Assembly: GCA_002441345.1 (NCBI GenBank)
Contig: DJVU01000016.1
Span: forward strand, 1-57,625
Direction of reading: 5' to 3'
Source: Bacteroidales bacterium UBA6248
GTDB taxonomy: Bacteria; Bacteroidota; Bacteroidia; Bacteroidales; Lentimicrobiaceae
Length of the DNA: 57,625 nucleotides
Shown here: positions 7,741-16,899 of the stretch, piece by piece
Layout: each line of letters begins with the position of its first letter
Numbering within the stretch: the stretch's first letter is position 1
Notes under the pieces: generated by a model
What the model was told of the DNA's origin: nothing
What the model saw: only the letters and a program-made list of their open reading frames with translations
Database searches by the model: none
Program-made: the position numbers and the translations under genes

Positions 7741-7896
7741 TTACTATGGCTCAGCAAGTCGGCTGTGTAGAGTTGAATAAGGTATTCAGAGAAATAAGTC
7801 TTTAGTAACCAGTGTGTACGATAAAAAAGAGAGGGGAAAGTACGGGACAGACGTATTGTGAATCTTTTGAGAACGTTTTTTTCATTATAGCTTAAT

Positions 7897-7928
7897 TTTG
7901 AAATATCGGAATTTATGTTATATCTTTG
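7897..7928 (+). promoter_or_regulatory. Consensus Bacteroidota promoter of the YiiX-like operon
   Basis: TTTG (7897-7900), 20 bases, then TATCTTTG (7921-7928): both boxes match the consensus with ideal spacing. This is the best promoter in the window and shows that the reading frame beginning at 7898 cannot be the real start. Confidence 0.75.
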
Positions 7929-7987
7929 TTAGTACACCTGCCGGATTCACACCATTGAAAAGGAACACCCGTTTCACGGTTGATACT

Positions 7988-8644
7988 ATGTTTATCGGGA
8001 AGATGCTTCCGTCAGCCGTTCTGATGCTGGCTGTTATCGGACTGATGCTGGGTCAGGCCCCGGCACGGGATGGCAGGAAGAATCCGGAAGGGGATGTGAA
8101 TATCCGTAAAGCCGGCGCCCTGCCTGAGGTATGCAGCGGCGACATAATTTTCAGACGCGGACGCAGCCTGGTAAGTACCGTGGTTTTGCTGAATGACCGG
8201 GAATCCCCGTTTTCACATACGGGCATAGTATCCCTTGAAGGGGGAATACCCTATGTAATCCATGCAGTTCCGGGCGAACCCGACACGAACGGCGAAGAAC
8301 GGGTAAAACGTGATCTGCTTACAGAATTTCTGACTCCTGAAAAGGCTGCCCGTTTTGCCGTGTTCCGACTAAAGAACGGCGATCCGGATGCTGTATTTCA
8401 GGCCGCTGCAACTGCGGAGGGATATTATCAGAACCGCCTGGCTTTTGATAAAGCATTCAGTATCCGGAGCGATGACCGGCTTTACTGTACCGAGCTGGTC
8501 TGGAAGGCTTATCTTTCGGCAGGCCTGAATCTGACAGGTAACCGGTTTGCACGGACGAATGCCTCGTTTATTGCTGACAGCCTGATATTACCCGGTCACA
8601 TTTTGAAAAGTTCGCTTCTTTATGAAGTATATTCTCATTATTAA
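7988..8644 (+). CDS. YiiX/YaeF-like permuted papain-fold hydrolase (C92 type)
   Basis: A 218-residue exported protein with a hydrophobic N-terminus (MFIGKMLPSAVLMLAVIGLML). The start is set at 7988 because the promoter spans 7897-7928. The core begins with SGDIIFRRGRS, followed by PFSHTGIV containing the conserved His77, and ends with LYCTELVWKAY containing the nucleophile Cys167. This His-before-Cys order is that of the permuted NlpC/P60-like YiiX/YaeF family (peptidase C92), whose substrates are thought to be cell-wall peptides or lipid-linked amides but are largely unknown. It is followed 17 bases later by a DUF4878 lipoprotein, probably in the same transcript. Confidence 0.8.
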   Translation: MFIGKMLPSAVLMLAVIGLMLGQAPARDGRKNPEGDVNIRKAGALPEVCSGDIIFRRGRSLVSTVVLLNDRESPFSHTGIVSLEGGIPYVIHAVPGEPDTNGEERVKRDLLTEFLTPEKAARFAVFRLKNGDPDAVFQAAATAEGYYQNRLAFDKAFSIRSDDRLYCTELVWKAYLSAGLNLTGNRFARTNASFIADSLILPGHILKSSLLYEVYSHY

Positions 8645-8661
8645 CTTTAAATCCTGTAATT

Positions 8662-9066
8662 ATGAAAAAATTTCTGGTTGTAATTCTGGCCCTTGTTTCA
8701 GCGGCAGCTTTCAGTACCCTGTTTTCCTGCTCAGGTTCAGGCAAATCGCCGGCCGATGTTAGCAAGTCGTTTATGCTGAACATTGAACAAGGGGATGTGG
8801 AATCAGCGATACTATTGATGGATGGTTCCGATGAAGCCACGGAGGAGGAACTTCAGAAGATGAAAGAGCTCCTCGGTGAAGGATCCAGGCAAATTGAGGA
8901 GAAAGGCGGTATCAGGTTTATGGATGTGGTAAGCGAAGGCCTTACAGACGATGGTACAAAGGCCGAGGTAAAGCTTAAAATCACATACGGTAACGGCGAA
9001 GTGGAGGATTCAAATGCTACACTGGTAAATACGGAAGATGGCTGGAAAGTTGCGTTAGCCAAGTAA
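8662..9066 (+). CDS. DUF4878-type small lipoprotein
   Basis: A 134-residue protein with a lipoprotein signal (MKKFLVVILALVSAAAFSTL) and lipobox ending FSC at about residue 23. The remainder (SPADVSKSFMLNIEQGDVESAILLMD ... GDTEDGWKV-like ending VNTEDGWKVALAK) has the NTF2-like DUF4878 layout: a helix where residues accumulate on a small domain, then strands ending in a Gly-Trp-Lys-Val motif. These proteins are anchored in the envelope and have no assigned activity. It shares a transcript with the YiiX-like hydrolase and is closed by a strong terminator at 9111. Confidence 0.75.
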   Translation: MKKFLVVILALVSAAAFSTLFSCSGSGKSPADVSKSFMLNIEQGDVESAILLMDGSDEATEEELQKMKELLGEGSRQIEEKGGIRFMDVVSEGLTDDGTKAEVKLKITYGNGEVEDSNATLVNTEDGWKVALAK

Positions 9067-9110
9067 CCCGCAGAGAAAAGAGAAATTCCGGCGTAAATGT
9101 CAACCTGCCG

Positions 9111-9146
9111 ACCCGGCTTCCTTAGCGAAAGCCGGGTTGTTTTGTT
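9111..9146 (+). terminator. Intrinsic terminator of the YiiX-DUF4878 operon
   Basis: Perfect 9-bp G/C-rich stem ACCCGGCTT (9111-9119) and AAGCCGGGT (9129-9137), nine-base loop, followed by TGTTTTGTT. Confidence 0.8.
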
Positions 9147-9265
9147 AAGGAAACTGCTGAAACAGAGTTATTGAGATTCCGATTGCTTAAATTGAAGCGA
9201 ACGTATTTAAGGTATAGGATTTTTTTTTAGTTTTACTTTTTAATCGCTAACCAAAACCCGGGAAT

Positions 9266-10216
9266 ATGCACGAAGATTTATTGCTTCTCGACAGCATTCG
9301 GTTAAACTTTAGTCAGGCCGGCCTGCATTTCATGAACATTACCATAGGTTTTATCATGTTTGGTGTAGCGCTCGATATCCGGTGGGATCAGTTTATGGAT
9401 GTACTCCGAAATCCCCGCAAAGTTGCCATCGGACTTTCGGCTCAGTTTCTGCTTCTGCCGGCCATTACCTTTCTGGCAGTCTGGATTTTCGGTAAATACA
9501 TCACACCTTCCGTTGCATTCGGGATGATACTGGTTGCATCCTGTCCCGGGGGAAACGTCTCCAATTTTATCTCCAGTGTTGCAAAAGCCAATGTAGCCTT
9601 GTCGGTAAGCCTTACGGCTGCCGGAACCATTCTGGCAGTTTTTATGACGCCCGCTAATTTTGCCTTCTGGGGGAAGCTTTATTCCACAACCTCTCCTCTG
9701 CTGCGGCCCATTACCATCGATGCCATTGATATGTTCCGTACGGTGGTTATTCTGCTCGGAATACCCGTTTTTGCCGGCATCATCTTTTCGCAGAAACTTC
9801 CGCGGCTGACCCAAAAAATCAAAAAACCCATAAAAATCCTTTCGCTAATCCTTTTCGCCGCATTTGTGCTTCTGGCATTCCGTAACAATTACGACTATTT
9901 CATTAAGTATGCAAAGTGGATTGTGCTGCTGGTATTTGTACACAACGCTATGGCGTTGTTCTCCGGTTATTTCACCGCATCGGCTTTTGGATTAAACCGC
10001 ATCGACAGACGAACCATATCCATTGAGACCGGAATTCAGAATTCGGGTCTGGGTCTGGTGCTTTTGTTTAATCCTAAAATCTTTCCACCCGACCTCAATA
10101 TGGGCGGGATGGCATTTATTGCGGCATGGTGGGGTATATGGCATATCCTGGCCGGCTTAAGTCTGGCTACATACTGGTCTGCCATCCGGCGTATCCGGGT
10201 GCCGGAGGTTGCCTGA
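9266..10216 (+). CDS. Bile acid:sodium symporter (BASS) family transporter
   Basis: A 316-residue membrane protein with about nine to ten spans. Two family signatures are clear: SCPGGNVSNFISSVAKAN (about 92-109) and SIETGIQNSGLGLVL (about 251-265), which match the crossing-helix Na+ and substrate sites of the ASBT/BASS fold. In free-living bacteria these transporters move organic acids, pantoate-like or sulfonated compounds rather than bile acids, so the substrate is open. The PlsC gene starts 50 bases downstream and may be cotranscribed. No TAnnTTTG box was found in the 120 bases upstream. Confidence 0.88.
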   Translation: MHEDLLLLDSIRLNFSQAGLHFMNITIGFIMFGVALDIRWDQFMDVLRNPRKVAIGLSAQFLLLPAITFLAVWIFGKYITPSVAFGMILVASCPGGNVSNFISSVAKANVALSVSLTAAGTILAVFMTPANFAFWGKLYSTTSPLLRPITIDAIDMFRTVVILLGIPVFAGIIFSQKLPRLTQKIKKPIKILSLILFAAFVLLAFRNNYDYFIKYAKWIVLLVFVHNAMALFSGYFTASAFGLNRIDRRTISIETGIQNSGLGLVLLFNPKIFPPDLNMGGMAFIAAWWGIWHILAGLSLATYWSAIRRIRVPEVA

Positions 10217-10266
10217 TACGGAAGCTCTCAGAAAACACTTCACTTTTAACCCAAGCCGGACTAACC

Positions 10267-11616
10267 ATGGGACTGCAGAATATCGAAAAAACCACATTTC
10301 TCTACCGTATCCTTTATCGGCTCACGCAGTTTTATTTTCATTTGTTTTACCGCCGTTTTATTATTCTGGGTCGCGGGAACATTCCCCGCAACGCCCAGCT
10401 TATATTCGCCTCTAACCATCAGAATGCCCTGATGGATGCCCTTGCTTTGCTGTTTGGCTACGGAAAGCCTGTTGTATTTCTTGCCAGAGCAGATATTTTT
10501 AAAAAGAAAGCGATAGCCCGGATACTCTATTTCCTGAAGATTCTGCCTGTTTTCAGACCCAGAGACGGTGCTGAAACCATGAATCAGAACTACGAGACGT
10601 TTGCGCGAACTGCAGGGGTTTTAAAAGCCGGAGTGCCCATTGCCATACTTCCCGAAGGCACACACAGTCCCATTAAAAAGCTGCAAACCCTGAAAAAGGG
10701 GATTTGCCGCATTGCCTTTCAAACCGCGGAATCGGAATCGTTTTCATCGGATATTCAGATTGTTCCTGCCGGCATCGATTATACCAGTTATACCCGCGCG
10801 GGCACCAGTTTGCTGCTTATCTACGGCAAACCTATATCGGTAGCGGAGTTTTATCCTCTATACCGGGAAAACCCCCGGCGCGCCATCAGCCTGCTCAGGG
10901 ACAAGCTTGCGGAAGCCATTAAGCCGCTGATGATTCATGTTGAAAATGAGACGTATTTTGGTCTTTACAGCAATTTGCTGCGAATAAATGCCACCCTCAG
11001 CGCAAACACCGGGGAAAGCCGCACCGGCCGGATCCGGCAGTTTGAAAGCGACCGGGAATTTATCGAACGGCTCGACCATGCAGCACAACAGGATATGGAA
11101 CTGCTGCCCCGGCTTCAGGAGCTAGGCAGACAATATTTTGATTTAATTGAGAAATATGGAATCCGGGATCGCTTTTTTGGGAAAAACAGGCCTTCCGTGT
11201 TAAAGTGGTTTTTAAAAGTCCTGCTCTCCGTCGTTCTTCTTCCGGTTCACCTTGCCGGAATGTTTTTCAACTATATCCCGTATAAAATACCTGAAATCCT
11301 TTCGGGGAAAGTAAAGGACAGGCAATTTGTCAGTTCCGTTAATTACGGCGCCAGCTTTGTCACTTATCTGCTTTGGTATATCCTGACCTTTGCTTTGGTT
11401 ACCGGGCTGAGCGGAAGCTGGATCCTTGCCCTGGCTGCAGGTGGCACCGGTGCTCTGTCCGGACTTTTTGCCTTTTATCATTACCGGCACCTGAAACGTT
11501 TGGCAGGTGAATTTCGGTTTATCCGGCTGCAATCGGATGCCAGGCGTTTTGGCGAGCTTTCCGGATTGCGCGATTCCATTCTTTCCATTCTGAAAAAAGA
11601 GGAAGTAGTCAGGTAG
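10267..11616 (+). CDS. 1-acyl-glycerol-3-phosphate acyltransferase-like (PlsC domain)
   Basis: About 449 residues. The start at 10267 (MGLQNIEKTT) is preferred; the longer frame would overlap the symporter gene by 90 bases. The acyltransferase domain (about residues 35-250) has the catalytic HX4D motif as NHQNALMD, and the substrate motif PEGTHSP. PlsC enzymes acylate lysophosphatidate at the inner membrane. The C-terminal half is a family extension with two pairs of hydrophobic segments (around 315-340 and 355-400), so the enzyme is larger than the usual 240-residue PlsC, as in other Bacteroidota lysophospholipid acyltransferases. The exact acceptor lipid is not certain. Confidence 0.85.
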   Translation: MGLQNIEKTTFLYRILYRLTQFYFHLFYRRFIILGRGNIPRNAQLIFASNHQNALMDALALLFGYGKPVVFLARADIFKKKAIARILYFLKILPVFRPRDGAETMNQNYETFARTAGVLKAGVPIAILPEGTHSPIKKLQTLKKGICRIAFQTAESESFSSDIQIVPAGIDYTSYTRAGTSLLLIYGKPISVAEFYPLYRENPRRAISLLRDKLAEAIKPLMIHVENETYFGLYSNLLRINATLSANTGESRTGRIRQFESDREFIERLDHAAQQDMELLPRLQELGRQYFDLIEKYGIRDRFFGKNRPSVLKWFLKVLLSVVLLPVHLAGMFFNYIPYKIPEILSGKVKDRQFVSSVNYGASFVTYLLWYILTFALVTGLSGSWILALAAGGTGALSGLFAFYHYRHLKRLAGEFRFIRLQSDARRFGELSGLRDSILSILKKEEVVR

Positions 11617-12287
11617 ATTTGCGGTGGCCCGGAAGTGCTTCCAGCTGCCCCTGGCCTGGTTTTCTTTCCTTTGCGGGATGGAATGCCCAGCCACGATTTT
11701 GTCTGCCGGTTCGCTTCTGCCTCAGAGATATTTCTGCGCATTTTATCAACAATCACTCCGGATGATTCTTCCTCCCTTACCATTCACCCGCCCGGTGAAG
11801 GGATTCATACCTCAGATTCAACGGTTCACTATATTTCGTTTTTCATCATATCTGCTTTCACCGAACTTTGTGTCCGCCCGGATTGAAAAAAGCACGCTTG
11901 TCCGGGAAAAGCATTAAGGGGTAACGGGAACTGGATTCTGAAGAATCCGTTTCTGTGCACCGCACATGCCCGGTTCACGCTTTCAGTTCAGGGAATGTTC
12001 TGTAATGTTCTTTTAACTATCTGTATTGCAACATCCCGGAAAAATTTCATGCCCTGGGGTTCTGGCGGCGAACGCGGGGATGGCTGATCACGGTTAATAA
12101 TGCCCGGAGAGCCGGTGAACGCTTTCGCACACTACCATCGCAAAAATGAACACACAGGGAGCATTATGTTCTCTTTATGAACGATAATCGGCTGAAAAAC
12201 AATGAAATGAAAGATTGGCATAATTGCTGTTTACCAATCGCCACAAAAAGAAGGCAATAATACATTACACGAGAAATAGCGCCAGAG
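11617..12287. other. 671-base region without a convincing gene
   Basis: Only short overlapping frames are present, with no recognisable product. It contains a hairpin (GGATTC at 11933-11938, TGAA loop, GAATCC at 11943-11948, extended by AAC/GTT across a one-base bulge) and a direct repeat AATGTTCT at 11994-12001 and 12004-12011. The regulatory region of the following ABC operon should be here, but no clear TAnnTTTG box was found. Confidence 0.5.
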
Positions 12288-12983
12288 ATGATCAGGCTGA
12301 CAAACATCAACAAATCATACACTACCGGCAGCAACAGCCTGCATGTTCTCAAGGGCATCGACCTTGGCATTGAGCAGGGGGAGTTCGTGTCGGTTATGGG
12401 TTCCTCGGGTTCGGGGAAATCAACCCTTCTGAACATACTGGGAATCCTTGACAATTACGATACCGGTGACTATTACCTCGATGGTACGCTGATCCGCAAC
12501 CAGAGCGAAACCAAAGCTGCAGCGCTTCGCAACCGCTACATAGGTTTTGTATTTCAGTCGTTTAACCTGATATCGTTCAAAAATGCGATGGAAAACGTTG
12601 CACTGCCGCTGTACTATCAGAATGTGCCGCGCAAAAAGCGCAACCGCATCGCCATGGAATACCTGGAGCGCATGGGATTGAAAGACTGGGCCGAACACAT
12701 GCCCAACGAGTTGTCGGGCGGACAGAAACAGCGCATCGCCATTGCCCGGGCTTTAATTTCGAAACCAAAGGTAATCCTTGCCGACGAGCCTACCGGAGCG
12801 CTTGACACAACCACTTCCTATGAAGTGATGCAGATTCTTAAGGAGATCAACCAGGAAGGAATCACCATCATCATTGTAACGCACGAGAACGACATTGCCC
12901 ACATGACCAGGCGCATCATCCGTCTGAAAGACGGGCTGATAGAAACGGAAGTCCTGAATGGCAAAACACCGGCGATCAGTTAA
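12288..12983 (+). CDS. MacB-like ABC transporter ATP-binding protein
   Basis: A 231-residue ABC ATPase of the LolD/MacB group. Walker A is GSSGSGKST (38-46), the signature is LSGGQKQ (142-148), Walker B is VILADE followed by PTGALD (162-172), and the switch His lies in IIVTHE. It would power the two downstream FtsX-type permeases. The first permease starts 42 bases later, and the unit of four genes (ATPase, two permeases, adaptor) runs in one direction with gaps of 33-50 bases. Mechanotransmission-type complexes of this kind export peptides, lipoproteins or antimicrobials; the substrate is not evident. Confidence 0.93.
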   Translation: MIRLTNINKSYTTGSNSLHVLKGIDLGIEQGEFVSVMGSSGSGKSTLLNILGILDNYDTGDYYLDGTLIRNQSETKAAALRNRYIGFVFQSFNLISFKNAMENVALPLYYQNVPRKKRNRIAMEYLERMGLKDWAEHMPNELSGGQKQRIAIARALISKPKVILADEPTGALDTTTSYEVMQILKEINQEGITIIIVTHENDIAHMTRRIIRLKDGLIETEVLNGKTPAIS

Positions 12984-13025
12984 TTCTGATTACAGAAAAG
13001 AAACCACTAATCCATAGACCCGCTT

Positions 13026-14258
13026 ATGTTCGACACCGATAAATGGCAGGAGATCTTCAGCACTATCCGGAAGAACAAGCTCAGGACATTCCTGACCGGG
13101 TTCAGCGTAGCCTGGGGTATTTTTATGCTGATGATACTGCTGGGTTCGGGAAACGGACTGCAAAACGGGGTAAACAGGCAGTTTGAATCATCGGCCACCA
13201 ATACCATCTGGGTATGGAGCGGTCAGACCAGCCTTCCGTACAAGGGCATGAAACCCGGGCGCAACATTCAGCTGGTGAATGAAGATTACGACGCAGTAAA
13301 AAAATCGGTTAAGGGGATTGACAAAAGTTCTTCGCGTTACAATATGTGGGGAAGCAACACCCTGTCCTATAAAAAGCAATTCGGCTCCTTTAACGTGAGG
13401 AATGTGTATCCCGATTATGCGCACATCGAAAAAATCACCATTATCAAGGGGAGATTTATCAACGATCCCGATATCGGCCAGTTCAGAAAAGTTACCGTAA
13501 TCAGTACCCAGGTGGAAGAAGCTCTCTTCAAGGGGGAAGATCCCATGGGCAAATACATCCGAGTAAACGGTGTCCCTTTCAAAGTGGTTGGATTGTTTAC
13601 CGATGAGGATAACCGTGACGACAACATGCAAACGGTATACCTGCCCATTTCTACGGCGCAGAGGGTTTTTTCGGGCGACAACCGAATCAATACCATTGCA
13701 CTTACCGTTGGGGATGCTTCGGTGGACGAAAGCAAACAAATTGAGCAGGAAGTGCGGTCAAAGCTGGCTGCCCTCCACAAATTCGATCCTGCCGACCCGC
13801 GGGCTATTTTTACCTGGAACAGCCTGGAAGAATTTCAGAAGTTTATCCGGCTCTTTTCCGGCATCCGGATATTTATCTGGGTGATCGGCTTCGGAACCAT
13901 CATTGCAGGTATAGTCGGGGTAAGCAACATTATGATGATTGTGGTGAAAGACCGGACCAAAGAAATAGGAATCCGCAAGGCGATGGGGGCAACCCCATGG
14001 AGCATCGTAAGCCTGGTGCTTCAGGAAGCGGTGCTGATTACCTCCTTTGCCGGATATTTCGGACTGGTACTCGGCGTTGTGGTGCTGGAGACCGTCGGAA
14101 GCAAAATAGAATCGGAGTTCTTTACCCAGCCTTCGGTGGATCTGAGGATTGCCATCTATGCACTTATACTGCTTGTACTGAGCGGGGCACTGGCAGGATT
14201 TATCCCGGCCCGTAAAGCAGCTGCCATCAAACCCATTGAAGCACTGAGGGATGAATAG
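13026..14258 (+). CDS. MacB-like ABC permease (first of two)
   Basis: A 410-residue FtsX/MacB permease. One span lies near the N-terminus (LRTFLTGFSVAWGIFMLMILLGSG), followed by a large periplasmic MacB_PCD domain (about 45-275) and three C-terminal spans. The cytoplasmic loop reads DRTKEIGIRKAMGATPWSI, the coupling segment of the family, and the end PARKAAAIKPIEALRDE is also typical. It is paralogous to the next gene and probably forms a heterodimer with it. Confidence 0.92.
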   Translation: MFDTDKWQEIFSTIRKNKLRTFLTGFSVAWGIFMLMILLGSGNGLQNGVNRQFESSATNTIWVWSGQTSLPYKGMKPGRNIQLVNEDYDAVKKSVKGIDKSSSRYNMWGSNTLSYKKQFGSFNVRNVYPDYAHIEKITIIKGRFINDPDIGQFRKVTVISTQVEEALFKGEDPMGKYIRVNGVPFKVVGLFTDEDNRDDNMQTVYLPISTAQRVFSGDNRINTIALTVGDASVDESKQIEQEVRSKLAALHKFDPADPRAIFTWNSLEEFQKFIRLFSGIRIFIWVIGFGTIIAGIVGVSNIMMIVVKDRTKEIGIRKAMGATPWSIVSLVLQEAVLITSFAGYFGLVLGVVVLETVGSKIESEFFTQPSVDLRIAIYALILLVLSGALAGFIPARKAAAIKPIEALRDE

Positions 14259-14308
14259 TAATAATTCCGCGAATTTACATTACGAAGCAACTATAACACT
14301 CCAACACA

Positions 14309-15574
14309 ATGTTTGACCTTGACCGCTGGCAGGAAATAATCAGTGCACTGAAGAAGAACAAGCTTCGTACTTTCTTCACGGCATTTGGCGTGTTCTGGGG
14401 AATATTTATGCTGGTGATCATGCTTGGATCGGGCAATGGACTCAGAAACGGGATTACCAGCGACTTTGGCGACTTTGCCACCAACAGTGTGTTTATGTGG
14501 ACCCGCCCGACTACGATTCCATACAAAGGCCTTCCGCGCGGTAGGAATTTCAATTTCAGGGCAGACGATGTGGAGGCTCTCAGACGCGAAATCCCTGAGA
14601 TAGAACACCTGGCACCCAGAACGCAGACAGGGGGTTTCCGCGGCGGCAACAACGTGGTGCGGGGCACCAAATCAGGGGCATTTTCCATTATGGGAGACTA
14701 TCCCGAATGGAACCTGATAGACCCCGTAGTGATTGACAACGGGCGTTTTCTGAACCATGCCGACATCAGGGAAAAAAGAAAAGTTGCCGTGATCGGAAAC
14801 AAAGTAAATGAAGTGCTTTTTGCTCCAGGCGAAAATGCAGTCGGGCAATACATTCAGATACAGGGAATTTACTTTCAGGTAGTCGGGGTCTTTAAACCAA
14901 AGAACTCTGGCGTTAATTTCGGCGGCGACAAAGAGCAGAGCGTTTTTATCCCGCTTACCACTTTTCAGCGGGTCTACAACTGGGGCGATATCATCGGCTG
15001 GTTTGCCTTTACTTCAAAACCCGGCGTACCGGCTTCGGTCGTCGAAGAAAAAGCCTCGGCACTGCTTAGGAGACGCCACTCCGTTTCGCCCGAAGATCCT
15101 CAGGCCATCGGCTCATTTAATCTGGAAAAACAGTACAACCAGATGACCGGCCTTTTTGCCGGTATCAACGGACTGATCTGGATCGTGGGTATAGGTACCC
15201 TGCTGGCAGGAGTGATCGGCATCAGCAACATAATGCTGGTAATCGTGAAAGAACGTACCAGGGAAATCGGAATACAAAGGGCCATCGGCGCAAGCCCGCT
15301 AAACATCATCACGCAGATTATCACCGAATCGGTTTTCCTGACCACTTTTGCAGGCTATGTCGGACTGGTTGCAGGCGTGGGCATTCTTGAACTGGTGAAC
15401 TATGCCCTGATAAACAGCGGCGGGGATTCGAATATGTTTCAGAATCCGAATATAGATTTCAGCATGGCCGTCTCGGCGCTGGTAATCCTGATTATTTCGG
15501 GAGCGGTAGCCGGATTGATCCCTGCCCGGAAGGCAGTCAGCATAAAGCCCATAGATGCTCTCAGGTATGAATAA
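14309..15574 (+). CDS. MacB-like ABC permease (second of two)
   Basis: A 421-residue paralogue of the preceding permease with the same plan: N-terminal span (LRTFFTAFGVFWGIFMLVIMLGSG), periplasmic domain, three C-terminal spans, coupling loop ERTREIGIQRAIGASPLNI and ending PARKAVSIKPIDALRYE. The N-terminal ten residues of both permeases (MFDxDxWQEI) are nearly the same, pointing to gene duplication. It starts 50 bases after the first permease. Two different permease subunits imply a heteromeric channel. Confidence 0.92.
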   Translation: MFDLDRWQEIISALKKNKLRTFFTAFGVFWGIFMLVIMLGSGNGLRNGITSDFGDFATNSVFMWTRPTTIPYKGLPRGRNFNFRADDVEALRREIPEIEHLAPRTQTGGFRGGNNVVRGTKSGAFSIMGDYPEWNLIDPVVIDNGRFLNHADIREKRKVAVIGNKVNEVLFAPGENAVGQYIQIQGIYFQVVGVFKPKNSGVNFGGDKEQSVFIPLTTFQRVYNWGDIIGWFAFTSKPGVPASVVEEKASALLRRRHSVSPEDPQAIGSFNLEKQYNQMTGLFAGINGLIWIVGIGTLLAGVIGISNIMLVIVKERTREIGIQRAIGASPLNIITQIITESVFLTTFAGYVGLVAGVGILELVNYALINSGGDSNMFQNPNIDFSMAVSALVILIISGAVAGLIPARKAVSIKPIDALRYE

Positions 15575-15607
15575 ATCAAAAGCTTTAACTCTCTAATTCA
15601 GCATACA

Positions 15608-16708
15608 ATGAAAAAGATCCTCAAAATCCTTCTCGGCCTGGTAATTCTGGTGGTATTTGCAGGCACCATCGTTTATCTGTACCGCAAATCGCAGGCTAAG
15701 CCGGTAGTATATGATACATCGGCGGCAACGGTAACCGATATCGTAAGAAAGACCGTGGCTACGGGTAAGGTAGTGCCGCGTAAGGAGATAGAAATCAAGC
15801 CGCAGATTTCAGGCATTATTGCCGAGCTCTATGTTGAACCGGGCGAAAAGGTTAAGATAGGCGATATGATCGCGAAAGTGAGGATTATACCCAATATGAT
15901 CAGCCTGAATGAGGCCGAATCGAGACTTAACCGTGCCAGAATCTCGCTTGACGATGCCCGGAAAAACTACGACAGACAGAAATCGCTGTTCGAAAGCAAG
16001 GTGATAGCCGAAGCCGAACTGCAGACCTATGATGTGGCGCTGAAAACAGCCCGTCAGGATGTGGAATCGGCAGAGAACAACCTTCAGCTTATACGCGAAG
16101 GTATCACGAAAAACGCCGGTTCCGCCAGCAATACCATTATCCGTTCAACCATCACCGGTATGGTTCTTACCGTACCCGTTGAGGTGGGCAACTCGGTGAT
16201 TGAAAGCAACACCTTCAACGATGGTACTACCATTGCAACGGTTGCCGATATGGGTGAGATGATATTCAAAGGGAAAGTGGATGAGTCGGAAGTCGGAAAA
16301 CTCCACGAAGGAATGGAACTGATACTTACCGTCGGAGCCATCGATGCAGAGCGGTTTACCGCCAGCCTGGAGCATATCTCCCCGAAAGGGGTAGAGGAAA
16401 ACGGCGCTATTCAGTTTGAGATCCGCGCTGCCGTTTCTCTGAAAGAAAACCTTTTTATACGTGCCGGGTACAGCGCCAATGCCGATATCGTTCTGGAACG
16501 CCGCGACAGCGTGCTGGCAGTTCAGGAGAGCCTGGTTGTTTACGATGGCGATTCTGCCTGGGTTGAGATTGAAACATCCCCTCAGACGTTCCGCAAACAG
16601 CTTATTAAAACCGGCCTCAGCGACGGATTGAATGTGGAAGTGCTGGAAGGGTTGACAAAAGACGACAAGATAAAAATCAGAAATGCCCCTGAACCTGCCG
16701 CGAAGTAG
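15608..16708 (+). CDS. HlyD/MacA-type periplasmic adaptor subunit
   Basis: A 366-residue membrane-fusion protein with an N-terminal anchor span (about 4-24). The lipoyl-like half-motifs are VVPRKEIEIKPQISGIIAELYVEPGEKVKIGDMI and, after the helical hairpin (about 95-160), IRSTITGMVLTVPVEVGNSV. Beta-barrel and membrane-proximal domains follow. It connects the ABC permeases to an outer-membrane TolC channel, which is not encoded in this window and must be supplied elsewhere. It closes the four-gene efflux operon, 33 bases after the second permease. Confidence 0.92.
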   Translation: MKKILKILLGLVILVVFAGTIVYLYRKSQAKPVVYDTSAATVTDIVRKTVATGKVVPRKEIEIKPQISGIIAELYVEPGEKVKIGDMIAKVRIIPNMISLNEAESRLNRARISLDDARKNYDRQKSLFESKVIAEAELQTYDVALKTARQDVESAENNLQLIREGITKNAGSASNTIIRSTITGMVLTVPVEVGNSVIESNTFNDGTTIATVADMGEMIFKGKVDESEVGKLHEGMELILTVGAIDAERFTASLEHISPKGVEENGAIQFEIRAAVSLKENLFIRAGYSANADIVLERRDSVLAVQESLVVYDGDSAWVEIETSPQTFRKQLIKTGLSDGLNVEVLEGLTKDDKIKIRNAPEPAAK

Positions 16709-16818
16709 TTTTTGCTGAGTCAGACAGGGACGGATTTATTCCGGCCGCATCCGGTAAATTTTTCTGCAGGCGGGAACAGGTATACGGTGTGTAACTGCTC
16801 CTGCTTGTAGTTTTTTTA

Positions 16819-16826
16819 TAACTTTG
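16819..16826 (+). promoter_or_regulatory. -7 promoter box for the T9SS cargo gene at 16900
   Basis: TAACTTTG fits TAnnTTTG, about 74 bases before the ATG. The -33 region is not clear. Confidence 0.45.
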
Positions 16827-16899
16827 AGATACCGATAGCGTGATGCTGAAATGCATGACGGTTTCTCATCTTAAAGTGCAAACCGGATAGTATAATCCT

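Noticed and set aside
11481..11917. Overlapping short frames on both strands after the PlsC gene (11481-11783 minus, 11624-11917 plus)
   Set aside because: They overlap each other and the end of PlsC, have no signal peptide, motif or promoter, and read as atypical protein.
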